From Diphasiastrum complanatum (taxonomy: Eukaryota > Streptophyta > Lycopodiopsida > Lycopodiales > Lycopodiaceae), in assembly GCA_029204225.1 (NCBI GenBank), contig CM055103.1:49831756-49895755 (forward strand): a stretch of DNA of 64,000 nucleotides, in the 5' to 3' direction. Each line of letters opens with the position of its first letter. Position 1 is the first letter of the stretch. The translations under genes were made by a program, and so were the position numbers. Positions 22,219 to 33,402 of the stretch are shown here, piece by piece. The notes under the pieces are model-generated. The model worked only from the letters and a program-made list of their open reading frames with translations, was not told where the DNA came from and made no database searches.

Positions 22219-22264
22219 TGGTATCAGAGCGCTGACCCGATTTTTTCATCAGTGGTATCAGAGC
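22219..22264 (+). promoter_or_regulatory. Tandem primer-binding sites of Copia-A copy 2
   Basis: TGGTATCAGAGC occurs at 22219-22230 and again at 22253-22264, each preceded by CATCAG. Both match the 3' end of initiator tRNA-Met. The first follows the LTR end, the normal position. Confidence 0.85.
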
Positions 22265-22365
22265 CACCTTGTCATATTTTGACATAGCCGAGAAGCTAGC
22301 AGATCCAGGAGGCCAAGCATTCAGACAATCAACCAAACGACAAGAAAAACAGACTTAAAGAAGCA

Positions 22366-25300
22366 ATGGCTTCAATCAGCAGCATGCAGAACAAGATCTG
22401 CACTATACTTAATTCTTCAAGATCTAACTTTCTAGCCTGGAAAGTTAAGACATCTTTGATACTCAAGGGCAAAGGACTCTTCCCCTGGGTGGATGGCACA
22501 GAAGAAATGCCTACGACAACAGACAAGGAGCTACACGAATGGAGGGAGAAAAACGACAAGGCAGTAGCCTTGCTATCATCTTCCATCGAAGATAGCCTTA
22601 CACTTGACCTGGCTACACTCTCCAAAGCTAAGGAGATGTGGGATACACTGCTCACAAGATTTCAGACGAAATCAAGAAGTCAGATTATGATGCTGGAAGA
22701 TCAGTTGACGAATCTACAATGGGATGGAAAAGACCTCATCTCTTTCGTGAGAAAGATAAAGGATCTATTTCTATCACTACAGAACTCAGGAGCAGAGAAT
22801 GTAGTATCAACTGAGAAGCAGCTCACATATCTGTTGAGAGCATTACCCAGATCTTTTCAGACGACACGAACCCTGCTTGCGAAAAATCCTACCACAAACT
22901 TCGAAAAGGCGATTGTCGAGATTAGAGAGGAAGTCGAGGCCAGAGAGCATCTTGATCACAAAGATGGTTCTGACTAGGCACTCTATGGCAACAAAGAAAA
23001 ATCAAAGAAATAGTTCAAGCTTAAGAGGGAGTCGAATCAGAGGCAGGATCGTGACCAGCAAGCAGAGGGGACCAGCAAAAGCAACTGGAAGACCAAAGGA
23101 AGGTCGAAACGACAAGATGCCGACAAGAAGACTTGCACGAGATGTAGAAGAGACGGGCATACAGTAGATACCTGCTGGCTCAATCCCAAGATTGAGTCTA
23201 TCCATTGCCATAAGAACGGTCATGCAGCCATGGATTGACACCAGAACCCAAGAAACAGATCAGCACAGAACATATAGGAGAACGATAATTGTTCTTTCTA
23301 TGTCGAGGAGCCTGAGAGCTTGAAGATGGGCGAAGAAAGAATGAACAAAAATTGTTCGACCGCCTACATTTGTGAAGATGTGTGTGCAACATCAACGTCT
23401 GACACGCACGAGGTGATCCTGGATTCAGGAGCCACCTCGCACTTCGTGACATCAAGACAAATCATGTCTGATTTCAGAAGTGCAGATTCCTCAAAATTCA
23501 TAGTTCTTGGAGATGCATCCAGACATCAAGTGAACGGTATTGGTTCACTCTGGCTCAACGCCAATGGCAGAGATAGACGACTCGAAGACGTTCTATTTGT
23601 GCCAACTCTGCAGCAAGACTTGCTCTCTGTAGCCAGAATAGCAGATGCAGGGATGCGTGTGACGTTTTCTAACAAAGCATGCAATGTGATTGATGCCAGC
23701 ACCAGCACTCTCATTGCTCAAGGCAGAAGGAAAGAGAACCTATATCATCTGAAGGTACGCCTACTTGCAGACTAGGTACATCAGACTCATGACAACTTGC
23801 CAGACACTCTGTGGCACAGAAGACTCTGCCAGATGAATTCAATGGCACTCTACCAGGCAAGTCATCATAGAGCAATAACAGGGGTCAACATCTCGAATGC
23901 AACCAATTTGACCATCTGTGATGCATGTTTGAAAGGCAAGATGTCACGCACACCATTCGTCAAAGACTCCTACAGAACAACAAAGATTCTGGAGCTGGTG
24001 CACTTTGACATCTGCGGTCCATTCAACGTGATCTCAATAGGAGGTTCAAAATATTATATAACCTTCATTGATGAGTATAGCAAGTTTGCTAGAGTGTATT
24101 TTATTCAGAATAAATCTGAGGCACTCGATAAATTCACAGAATATGTAAATTGGGTTGAGAGATGCACAGGCAGCAAGGTGAAACAAATTAAAACAAATCA
24201 AGGTGGCGAATATATCTCGACTTGCTTCATTGACTTCTACAATGATCGTGGCATCATTCACAGAAGAACTGCAGCCTACACACCGCAGCACAATGGTGTT
24301 GCTGAACGAAAGAACAGGACCCTAATGGAAGCAGCCAGATGCATGATGGCCTATTCAAAGGCTCCAAGGGCACTGTAGGCTAAAGCAATAGCTACAGCCG
24401 CATACATCTAGAACAGGATAGGTAAATCTGGTGTTCCTCACACGACACCACATGAGCTATGGTGGGGTAGAAAGCCCAACCTATCTCACGTCAGAATATT
24501 TGGCTGTGCAGCATGTGCACATATTCTTGATAAGCTTCGCAAGAAGCTTGATGAGAAAGTCGAGCAAGGGTTTCTGGTAGGTTATGACAAATTTTTACAG
24601 AATCTACATGTCAGACACGAACACTGTGAAAACAGTGAGGGATGTCAAATTCGATGAGAGCAGGACAATGGCCAACGAAGACCCTGTTAGCTATGAAGTT
24701 CTGGAAAGACAGTGCTATGACCTGCCGCCAACGTCAGAGGGAGCAGAGGATGAACACAAAAACAAAGATTTTCAAGTCGTCTCCCATTCGAGTGATGAAT
24801 CAGACGAAGAAAGATTCGAGAGGCAGCCTACCGCCGCAGTTCTTGTAAACCAAGATGGTTTCGGACTGAGCAGAGCAGACAAGGGCAAAGGCATAGCTGT
24901 TCCGGGAGGATCTCCCAAAAGGTCAACAAGACCACAAAGAGCACCAACAAGATTTGTGCCAGACAGCTCAGCCTTCACATCAGAAGAATTCTACGGTTTC
25001 AGTGGCGAACCACAGACATTCGAGGAGGCGATTGAAGGTCCAGAAATGGACAAATGGATCCAAGCCATGAACGAAGAGATGGAGTCCATGAGGAAGAACC
25101 AGGTATGGACGTTGGAGCCATTACCTCAGAAGCGGAAGACTGTCAAATGCAAATGGGTTTTCAAACTCAAATATAGACTAGACGGGAGTGTGACGAAATA
25201 CAAGGCAAGACTGCTAGCGAAGGGTTTCTCTCAGAGATACGACATTGATTATTCTGAAACATTCTCTCCTGTCGTCAAACATTCGTCCCTACGACTGTTG

Positions 25301-25983
25301 TTTGCATATGCAACAACTTATGACCTCAGGATGCACATTGTGGACGAGAAGACAGCCTTCTTGCATGGCGAATTAGACGAAGAGGTCTACATGGATCAAA
25401 CCCCAGGATTTGTCTCAAATTCACTTCCTGACTATGTATGCAGAATGCATAGAAGCATCTACGGTCTGAAGCAATCAGCCCGACAATGGTACAAGAAGAA
25501 GGATCAGGCCCTGAAATCATTGGGATTCAAGCCTCTGTTGGCTGACTCCAATGTGTATGTCAGAGTTATAGATGGGCAGATCATCATAGTGGCTGTATAT
25601 GTAGACGACACTCTGATACTTTGCAGGAGTGAGTGGCTAATTGCTGAAGTAAAGACAGACATCTCGAAACATTTCGAGATAGTGGATCTGGGAGAAGCCA
25701 GGTGTTACCTAGGCTTACAAATTGAAAGGGACTATGAGGGAGGCAAGTTATACCTTCACCAGTCAAGATACACCCAGAAGATCATAGAAGACTTTGGGAT
25801 GCTGAACTGCAAAGGAGCGAACACTCCAATGCTCGCAGGAACGGTGCTAACAAATGACGGCTGTCCAAAGACTGAGGAAGAAAGAGAACAGATGCAGCTC
25901 ACTCCCTACAGAAGGCTGATAGGTTCACTGATGTACCTTGTAGACAACACACGTCCTGATATTGCTTATGCAGATGCTCATAG
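22366..25983 (+). pseudogene. Copia-A copy 2: gag-protease-integrase-RT polyprotein
   Basis: Long copia polyprotein. Gag from ATG 22366 (FLAWKVKTSLILKGKGLFPW, MLEDQLTNLQWDG); zinc knuckle CTRCRRDGHTVDTC at about 23135; protease VILDSGATSHFV at about 23413; pre-integrase LWHRRL ... CDACLKGKMSRTPF; integrase HFDICGPF at about 24001 and PQHNGVAERKNRTLMEA at about 24285; frameshift near 24580; RT from about 25030 with WTLEPLPQKRKTVKCKWVF, KARLLAKGFSQRYDIDYSET, YVDD at about 25600 and KIIEDFGML. It ends inside TRPDIAYA at about 25975, so RNase H and the 3' LTR are lost. In-frame stops at 22975, about 23011, 23236, 23773 and 24376 are mostly one transition away from Gln, Arg or Trp codons. The integrase second Asp is Asn (codon AAT, 24196-24198). 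Confidence 0.9.
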
Positions 25984-27590
25984 ATTTGAGCCAATATTTT
26001 TTAAGGTCAGGGTCACGTTCGCCGCCTCCACTCTCGTCTACTCAAAGAAAGTATGTAGGCACTACTTTTGAGCCTCTTTTACCCTTAACAAGTCATGTTT
26101 GCACCAGCAGCCTCTTGACCAAGACTTTGGGTCTCTTCTCCATTTCAAAGAATTTAAGGAAAAATCTTGCAACCTATGAGGGTTTAACGACATGCTTCCC
26201 CCTAAGGCTTCCCTATTTTTGAGTTGCAGCTGGCTGGGCCTAGGGCTTCAAGATGGGCCTTAAGATTTTGCTTACACCTGACTAACCTTGAACCATATTT
26301 TGGGCATTTGCTCGTTTCAAGAATTTTAACGAGATTTGACCAACCTATTGGCCACTATCTTGACCTACTTGGGTTCCTAGCCTTTATGGAACTTCTAACA
26401 TGGGTAAGATTTATAGTTTATCTCAAAAAAAAAAAATTGTTTATGCTTTTATTCTTACTGTTAGTGCAAGAGAAAAAAATTGTTAAAAGAGCATGATTGA
26501 CATAGGGAGCATAAAGAAAATTAATGGTTATTTCGATATGCCAACAAAAAGCATGGATGTCCCATGGAATGGTTAGTCTTTTCTTTTTTTTCTCTTGTTG
26601 TGAAATGGTTAGTCTTGTGAATTCACATTAGTTGAATAACATTTGACATGATATTCATTGTATTGTTGCTAAGTTAAATCACTTGTCTTAACCATGTTGC
26701 ATGCTTTTAAATGTCATGACAACTCATGTGTTTCTACAACCTTAACATTTGAGCATCTTGTAGGGAATAAGTTTTTGTGATTTATTTTGCACTTTGTACT
26801 AGGCATAATCAAGCCCAATATATATAAACGTTTTTGTTGACCCAATAATGCTCATTCACATATCTACAAATTTGACTCTTTAACCCATAACGTGGTTGAC
26901 AAAGTACTATAACTTTATCTCCAAACTTTGTGTATAAATACATGGTACAAATGTGAGGTCTTAACAGTGGGCGGTCTTATGTGGTAATTTGAGTAAATCT
27001 CACTATTACCAGCCAGCAACATCTTGGGCAATGTGATAACTAAAGTCAATGATTGCATGTGGCTTGAAGACACGTGTTAGTAGATTTAGAGCATTGAAGA
27101 CCCAAAATATATATAAATGCCATAGGGTAGAGTGAACATGGCAAACATATTGCTACATGGAGTCATGGGTGGAAAGAATATTGCACATCTAGGAGATGAG
27201 ACATGTTCCCAAGGGTGACGGTGCTCAATCAACAATGACAAAATCACATTTTAGAATTAAAAAACTCTTATTGTGGAACGATGGGTGTTGAAAAATTAAA
27301 GAGATCAAGCAAATGGCCACTCAGCCATGTTAAGGTTAGAATAACATAATGTTAAAAGTTAGGTTGAAGTAAGTATGGTGCTGAATTTGTGGGAAGGTGA
27401 AAGCCTTTTATTGGATGCACGTTGTGCCCCCCTTTCAGAACAAAATAAATGTACAAGGCTTAATATGTATATAATATGGGGAAGTTTTATGAGGGAGGGA
27501 CATGCTGCCGTAAATCGACTGTCGGTTTGTTGTAGGCCGACTGGTAGCAGATGGGTGTGCCTAGATAGACCACGTGGTGGAAGTCTTGAG
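25984..27590. other. Intergenic region upstream of the EIN3/EIL gene
   Basis: No coding frame is supported. It starts at the abrupt copia break (about 25980). Repeated strings such as CTTGACCAAGACTTTGG, GACCAACCTATTGGCC and TCTCCATTTCAAAGAATTT in 26000-26400 suggest an old repeat. 26500-27350 is AT-rich with no recognised element. The promoter of the EIN3/EIL gene should lie in its right part. Confidence 0.5.
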
Positions 27591-28330
27591 CCCTCTCTCT
27601 CTCGCTCGCTGCTCTCGATCTCGCCATATCTGAGAGACACAGTCAGGAAATGAGAGAGGGAGAGGGTATGAGCGATCAAGCAGCGATCTGTAGGTAGCTA
27701 GGATATATTGGAAGATGGGTTGGCCGTTGACAGAGGAAGAGGAAGTGTTGGCCGTTGGAAAGATAACCTGCAAAGTAAGTGAGAGGAAGATTTGCTGTAA
27801 TGTCTGGAAAGAAGCGAGGCCCTAGGCGCGCATTGAAGAATAGAGAGAGGTAAGTTTAATTGTGTCTGAAAGTAGCTTCATTGGGTTTCCATTTTGGGTT
27901 TCGGGTCTTTGGCAGCTTGGGAAGGGAGCTCAGTCAAATGTGGTGGGGGCGGGTTTAAGGCTTTCGATTTTGCTTCCATTTGGTGTAGATTTTAGTTTTC
28001 AGGCATAATTTTCTTTTGGGGAGCAGTTGCTTTAGAAAGCATTATATTGAGCTGTGAAACATGAATTTTTCTTTCGATTTTTTGTTTTGTTTTGAAAGCA
28101 AAGGAGAAGTTAGTATTGCAGTAGCGTTAGTTCTAGCTTTATGGGATAAAATTCATTCGTTTTAGTGTCTTGATATGGTAGAAGCTTCAGATGTGTAACT
28201 TTCTTAGGAGTGTCTTGAGCCCCTTGGTGACTTAGTCCTCCTCTTGATTTTCAGGCTGCGGAGCAATACGTAACCCTGTTTGTCTTTTCAAAAAAACTTC
28301 TAGTAAAAGCTGAAAGCTTCCCAAGAAACA
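27591..28330 (+). promoter_or_regulatory. EIN3/EIL 5' leader with a leader intron
   Basis: A CT-rich stretch (CTCTCTCTCTCGCTCGCTGC at about 27592) is typical of plant 5' untranslated leaders. GAG|GTAAGT at 27850 and TTGATTTTCAG|GC at 28254 form a strong intron of about 405 bases, leaving about 76 bases of leader before ATG 28331. Leader introns are known in EIN3/EIL genes; the transcription start is not visible. Confidence 0.6.
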
Positions 28331-30298
28331 ATGGATCAGGCTGATGACTTCAGTTATGTAGGCTCTATGGACATAGATAATGTTAATTATTCGGGTGAGC
28401 AAGAAGGGATGGGCATGCATGAGGAGGGTCTCAGTGAGGAAGAAATTGATGTGGATGAGCTTGAAAAGCGGATGTGGCGAGATCGCATCCGATTGAAGCG
28501 CATCAAAGAGCAGCAGAAATCAAAGCAGCTTTTGGAGAGGCCTAAGCTGAACCACTCTCAGGAACATGCACGGCGTAAGAAAATGTCAAGGGCACAGGAT
28601 GGAATTTTAAAGTACATGTTGAAGATGATGGAGGTATGCAAAGCACAAGGTTTTGTGTATGGCATTATACCTGAGAAGGGAAAGCCTGTGAGTGGTGCAT
28701 CAGATAACATCCGAGCATGGTGGAAGGAAAAGGTAAGATTTGATCGAAATGGGCCAGCAGCCATTGCCAAGTATCAGGCTGAGAATGGAATACCAGGAAA
28801 CCCTGATGGACTTGTTCTTGCCGCACCAACTCCTCATAGCTTACAGGAGCTTCAGGACACCACTCTTGGCTCCCTGCTTTCTGCTCTTATGCAACACTGC
28901 GATCCTCCTCAGAGGCGTTATCCACTGGAAAAGGGCATGCCCCCACCGTGGTGGCCATCTGGGAAAGAGGAGTGGTGGCCGCAGCTTGGATTGTCAAGAG
29001 GACAGGGTTCTCCTCCTTATAAGAAACCCCATGACTTGAAGAAGGCCTGGAAGATTGGTGTGTTGACAGCAGTGATCAAGCACATGTCGCCAAATATAGC
29101 GAAAATTAGGAAGCTGGTGCGCCAGTCGAAATGCTTGCAAGATAAGATGACAGCAAAGGAGAGTGCAACTTGGCTTGCAGTTCTCAGCCAGGAAGAGCTG
29201 ATTTCCAGGCAGCAGAACAATGTGCTTGGGTTAATGAACAACATAGACAATATTGGCTGTGCTGGTTGTCTCACAAGTAGTAGCATGAGTGAGTATGATG
29301 TTGAGGGATTGGATGACAGTTTGAACGAGATTTCTCATCCTTTTTGCAATGAAGGGATAAAACCTGAGCCGGAGGATGATGATCTGCGTACAGAAGATAT
29401 GAAATCTCCATTTCCTTCTTACAAACCTAGTCATGAGACCAGGGAGACCGAGGAACAGCCAGATGAAAAAATATCAGTTAAAGTATGGGACGCAGATCAG
29501 ATACAATTTTGGAAAAGAGAGAGAATCTCTATTGAGCCTTTAGCTGAGGAGCGTAGAATCTTCATTTGCAGTTACAATGACTGCCACTATCACGACAGAA
29601 GAAATGCCTTTTATGATAGGACCTTGAGGAATATCCATCAGAGGAATTGCCCTCACAGGCCAGTTGATGCAAGAAGTCTTGTAGCTTGCAGAGCAGGTAT
29701 GGAAAGTGCAATTGGACCACCTTGTACTGGCATTTCTAACAAGTCTTTGATTTCACAGGGCTCTGCGAAGGGTCTCTTTCAAACTATGCTAGATTTTGAT
29801 GAAGCTTCTCAAGGAAATTATGACTTAGATGTTCTTTCTTCACTCCAGGAAATCATTCCTGGCACTCAGCCTCTTGATGACTTATTTGTCGGATTGTATG
29901 AAACTGGCCTACCATCTGACAGCACTTTAGGGATGGTTGATTTGGGGATTGAGATGCAAGCAGATGCATCTGAGCACCTAGACATAGTTGATGACTTTGA
30001 TCATCAGACACGAGAAGATATGCTCATCAATCAAGAAGAAATTTTGACCAGTGGATTGGGGCTTGTGATGGGTAAGACTGGTAAAAAGACGAACTTAAAT
30101 ACTATAGAGATGCAGAAAACTAGTAGCAGTAACCATTATGTCAGGATTTCATATCAGCACCCAGGCCCCAATAGGCTAGGTCTCATCTCAGATTGTATAC
30201 AGAGTGCTAGTCCATATTCAAGTATTGGCCAAGGAGGACCACAAGAAGCGGGGACGGCCGATCTGAAAGGAGATACTATTTGGTACTTTGGTGCATAG
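28331..30298 (+). CDS. EIL: EIN3/EIL ethylene-response transcription factor
   Basis: Uninterrupted 655-codon frame in one coding exon, normal for this family. Domains: acidic N-terminus (residues 24-44, [20 protein letters not shown] leading into it), basic region (about 48-86), then the conserved DNA-binding core (about 85-290) with [78 protein letters not shown] and [20 protein letters not shown]. The distal block [20 protein letters not shown] ... HQRNC (411-440) keeps the Cys/His pattern of EIN3. The C-terminus is Asn/Asp-rich and ends [11 protein letters not shown]3/EIL proteins act in the nucleus downstream of EIN2, are turned over by EBF F-box proteins, and activate ERF genes. After the core the sequence ([13 protein letters not shown]) departs from angiosperm EIN3, in line with a distant lineage. 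The only convincing intact host gene here. Confidence 0.97.
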   Translation: MDQADDFSYVGSMDIDNVNYSGEQEGMGMHEEGLSEEEIDVDELEKRMWRDRIRLKRIKEQQKSKQLLERPKLNHSQEHARRKKMSRAQDGILKYMLKMMEVCKAQGFVYGIIPEKGKPVSGASDNIRAWWKEKVRFDRNGPAAIAKYQAENGIPGNPDGLVLAAPTPHSLQELQDTTLGSLLSALMQHCDPPQRRYPLEKGMPPPWWPSGKEEWWPQLGLSRGQGSPPYKKPHDLKKAWKIGVLTAVIKHMSPNIAKIRKLVRQSKCLQDKMTAKESATWLAVLSQEELISRQQNNVLGLMNNIDNIGCAGCLTSSSMSEYDVEGLDDSLNEISHPFCNEGIKPEPEDDDLRTEDMKSPFPSYKPSHETRETEEQPDEKISVKVWDADQIQFWKRERISIEPLAEERRIFICSYNDCHYHDRRNAFYDRTLRNIHQRNCPHRPVDARSLVACRAGMESAIGPPCTGISNKSLISQGSAKGLFQTMLDFDEASQGNYDLDVLSSLQEIIPGTQPLDDLFVGLYETGLPSDSTLGMVDLGIEMQADASEHLDIVDDFDHQTREDMLINQEEILTSGLGLVMGKTGKKTNLNTIEMQKTSSSNHYVRISYQHPGPNRLGLISDCIQSASPYSSIGQGGPQEAGTADLKGDTIWYFGA

Positions 30299-30983
30299 TG
30301 AGAAAACTAGATTTCTGTCTGCAAGATCTAATTATCGATAGTTTCTCAAACAAAGTGTCAATATGGCAAACTGAACAAGGTTGGATGGAGACAGTCTTTT
30401 CAATAAGTAGAAGGCCTGCTTCTATGCATGGCATATTATAAAGGACCAGAGGTGGATGTGCGAGAAAAATGACTCTTTTTCTTGCATGGCTATGAAAACA
30501 AGTGCATAATTAAGAAAATCAATCTCTTGTAGAAACCTTGGAGAAAAAGACTCTATACATTTGTTTGAAAAGAGTTGTATCAAACTTACATACGATGTAA
30601 TGCAATCATGTGTGAAGCAGTATTATTTTTCTTCACATTCTGGATGACAGAAAACTTGTCTATGTGCTGTTAAATTATTTTTAGAAAAGGTTGTCTGGTG
30701 AGTATCTAAAATTCCGTGGAGCTTGTAGTACGCATCTCAATTTTGGGCTAAACCTCCTTTGATGAATCACATTTTTCTTTTTTGTTTTTGGTATTCTGGC
30801 AATATATCTAGTTAGTTTTTTGTCATTACCCATCTTACTTGCTTTGTTGATTGTAAACTGGTTGTGTTCCTCCATTTTATATAGGGCCATTTTATGCATT
30901 GTGATTTCTCTTCTGTTTCAAATTTTCACTTGACTCTTTAGAAGCTTGTTTGACAAATTGAGTGATAAGAAGCACGATATGGC
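30299..30983 (+). other. EIN3/EIL 3' untranslated and downstream DNA
   Basis: No coding frame. AT-rich, with many T-runs and several AATAA-like strings after the TAG stop. A 3' end probably lies within the first few hundred bases; I could not choose a site. Confidence 0.45.
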
Positions 30984-31143
30984 TAAGTTTACTTTCTTTG
31001 GTAGCTTTGGATATAAATGAACTAGAATGATTGAAAAGCTTGGTGTCTGATTTGTACTGAATCTAAGTTTACTTTCTTTGGTAGCTTTGGATATAAATGA
31101 ACTAGAATGATTGAAAAGCTTGGCGTCTGATTTGTACTGAATC
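30984..31143. repeat. 80-bp tandem duplication
   Basis: Units 30984-31063 and 31064-31143 start TAAGTTTACTTTCTTTGGTA and end TTTGTACTGAATC. They differ at a single base (TTGGTGTC against TTGGCGTC). Recent local duplication. Confidence 0.97.
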
Positions 31144-31802
31144 GCAAATTCTTAACATGATGAATTTGTGTGCAAAACTTCTAAGAGATTTACTGTGGAC
31201 AAATTAGCTATCATATTCTTGCACCTAGTTGCTTTGTGTTAGTAGCAGAAAGCATACTCAATTTACTGAGCAAGATGGTTCAAGCCGGTCGTTTTTAATG
31301 TTGTGGGGCCAAGGGCCTAGTTCCTTCTACTGTGTGAAGACAACAACCAAGACAGTAGGTTTTGCACACAAAAGGGCTGCAGACCAGGCCCTTCCTGATC
31401 GTAAAATCAAAGTTTATAATAGACAGTAACCTTTTCCAGCAAATTGTAGAAGTCTTCCACCACTTAGAGGTCCACTGAGTTGGCCAAACCTATTAGATGA
31501 ATGGTTCTTTAAAACAATGCCATGATAATGTGCTGAGTGATGTAGTCCAAGAAACAAAGAGAAAACAAGAACGATGTGGTATTGTACCACAAAGGCCTTG
31601 CCATGGCCTAATATCATGAATCTTAAAAGTTTAGGATTATGGAAATGCGTTTTGACAAAATATGAGAATTATAAGTTGAAAAGAAAATTAAAAAATGTGT
31701 GAAGATTATTAAGTGCAATGATTTTATATTTTGATTTTGAAATATGTGCACGATTTTGATAAGCTTGTATTGTATAATAAAAATTTGGATATTAGTTTGT
31801 TG
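31144..31802. other. Non-coding, no gene seen
   Basis: AT-rich to the left border of the hAT-like insertion. A 66-codon frame at 31229-31429 has no recognisable motif. The last eight bases, GTTTGTTG (31795-31802), are the left target-site copy. Confidence 0.45.
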
Positions 31803-31887
31803 CATAGTTGCACAGCGTTTCTGAAACGCGGTTCAGAATCGCGGTTCAGAAACCCGTTTCTGAAAATTTCAAAAAAATTCAAGAAAC

Positions 31888-31921
<34 letters not shown>

Positions 31922-32513
31922 TTTTTTATAATTTTTTTTGGGCAATATGGGTATCAGATGAAAGCTTTAATTATGAGCATTATTACTATGTAGTTTGTCG
32001 ACTGTTTCGGGTGCAGGATGGTCCAGTGTAGGTGCATTAATCCATGTTGGGTTCTGTCAAGGATAAAAATTCAAAACTAACCTCTAGCCTGTTCGTTACG
32101 GTCACAGATGGTTCCAGTAAGTGTGTTTTCGCTCAGGGAGTTGGAAGGCCAAATTATGAAGAGGCCTTATCGACGTTGCCCCCCAAACCCCCCACCGGGG
32201 GGTTATCGCCCCTCGGACCCCCTGTTTTTCGGGGGGCTACCGCCCCCCGAATCCCCCGTTTCTTGGGGGGCTACCGCCCCCCACACCCCCTGAGCATTTA
32301 TTAAAAACTTGAGCAAATAACAACCAAATAGTTGTTGAAAATAAGATCTATTTGTGCCCCATCTACTGCACTTCTGAGAGGCAAAACGCTGGTTTGACCA
32401 TTGATCCCCTAAAAAAATTTCAGCCATAAGCTATTTTTTCAAAAAAAAAAAATTTAGTACAATTTTGGGAGGAGAAACGCGTGCCCTCAGAAACGCGTTT
32501 TTGTGCATCTATG
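31803..32513. mobile_element. Non-autonomous hAT-like element with 8-bp target duplication
   Basis: Flanked by identical GTTTGTTG at 31795-31802 and 32514-32521, the 8-bp duplication size of hAT elements. Ends are inverted repeats: CATAGTTGCACA...GCGTTTCTG on the left (31803-31823) and the reverse complement CATAGATGCACAAAAACGCG plus TTTCTG on the right (32488-32513). Length 711 bp. No transposase frame inside. It contains a T30-like run (about 31889-31918), GAAACGCGGTTCAGAA-type repeats and a C/G-rich palindromic block. Confidence 0.75.
32178..32292. repeat. C/G-run palindromic repeats inside the hAT-like element
   Basis: Three to four rough copies of a unit GGGGGGCTACCGCCCCCC with CCCCGTTT spacers, about 40-bp period. 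Each unit is a strong hairpin and the G-runs could also form quadruplex structure. Base composition is unlike the AT-rich surroundings. Confidence 0.85.
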
Positions 32514-32521
32514 GTTTGTTG

Positions 32522-33400
32522 TAAGTTTTGAATATAAATTTAAAAGTTACAACAAAGTGAGAATATTTGTTGATGATTATAATTTGGTTTGTTATATTAG
32601 ACAACATGATTCATGATTGTTTATATTAGATGTGATTGTATATATTTTGTTCAACACAGTTGTAGTTGATTTTGTTTGAGTTCAGTTTATGTAATGGATT
32701 TATGTTCTGGTTTTGATTTATGCAATTTGATATTAATTTGTTTTATGTTTAAAATAGACATTTAAAAGTTAGAACAAATTGGTAAGATTTAGTGATGATT
32801 ATAATTATGTTGTATTGGATAAGATAATCCATGATAGATTGTAGGTGAGATTATTGAGTTTGTGATCAACTTTGTGACATGAGAAGCTTAATATGTTATG
32901 ACACGATGTAGTGAAAACGCAGCTAGTTGGTTGCTCAAAGCAACAAGTCGCTTTGTATTAAATGCAAGGATGCAATATAAAGAAAGAAATTGGAGAGGAA
33001 TGTTAGAAAATGTCAAAGGTAGTTGGAGTTTCAACATATATTTTAAATATATATTTTTTCATTTGTGAGCAATGAATGTTGTTTAGTGGCTTTTCATTTT
33101 GTAGTAGAAGTATATTGGAGCCAATATACATAAGTCAAACCAGATTGGCATTCATGATTGTTGCAATTTGTCCATATGTGGTCAAGTTGGAAGTTGTATA
33201 GAGTTGCTTATTTGAAAAGTATATGTAGTCCATGGCTGGCCATGAAATTATGAAGTAATTGTTTTGGTGAGCTGGGCTTTAGGATATCAATATTTAAATC
33301 GCCATCCAAGATGTCTTACCTTCTATTGACAAGGTACATAGTGTGCTTATGGTCGAGGAGTGTAGGAACATGCCAAGAGTAGGATGAGTTCCTTATCCTT
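32522..33400. other. AT-rich non-coding DNA
   Basis: Two loosely related blocks (about 32520-32640 and 32755-32850: AAAAGTTACAACAAAGTGAG/AAAAGTTAGAACAAATTGG with GATGATTATAATT) suggest an internal duplication. No gene seen. Confidence 0.45.
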
Positions 33401-33402
33401 GC

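Noticed and set aside
22219-22264. tRNA gene
   Set aside because: TGGTATCAGAGC is only the complement of the tRNA 3' end used for priming; no cloverleaf surrounds it.
27375-27679. Frames of about 92-106 codons on both strands just before the EIL leader
   Set aside because: Both strands are open by chance over a CT-rich promoter/leader region; no domain.
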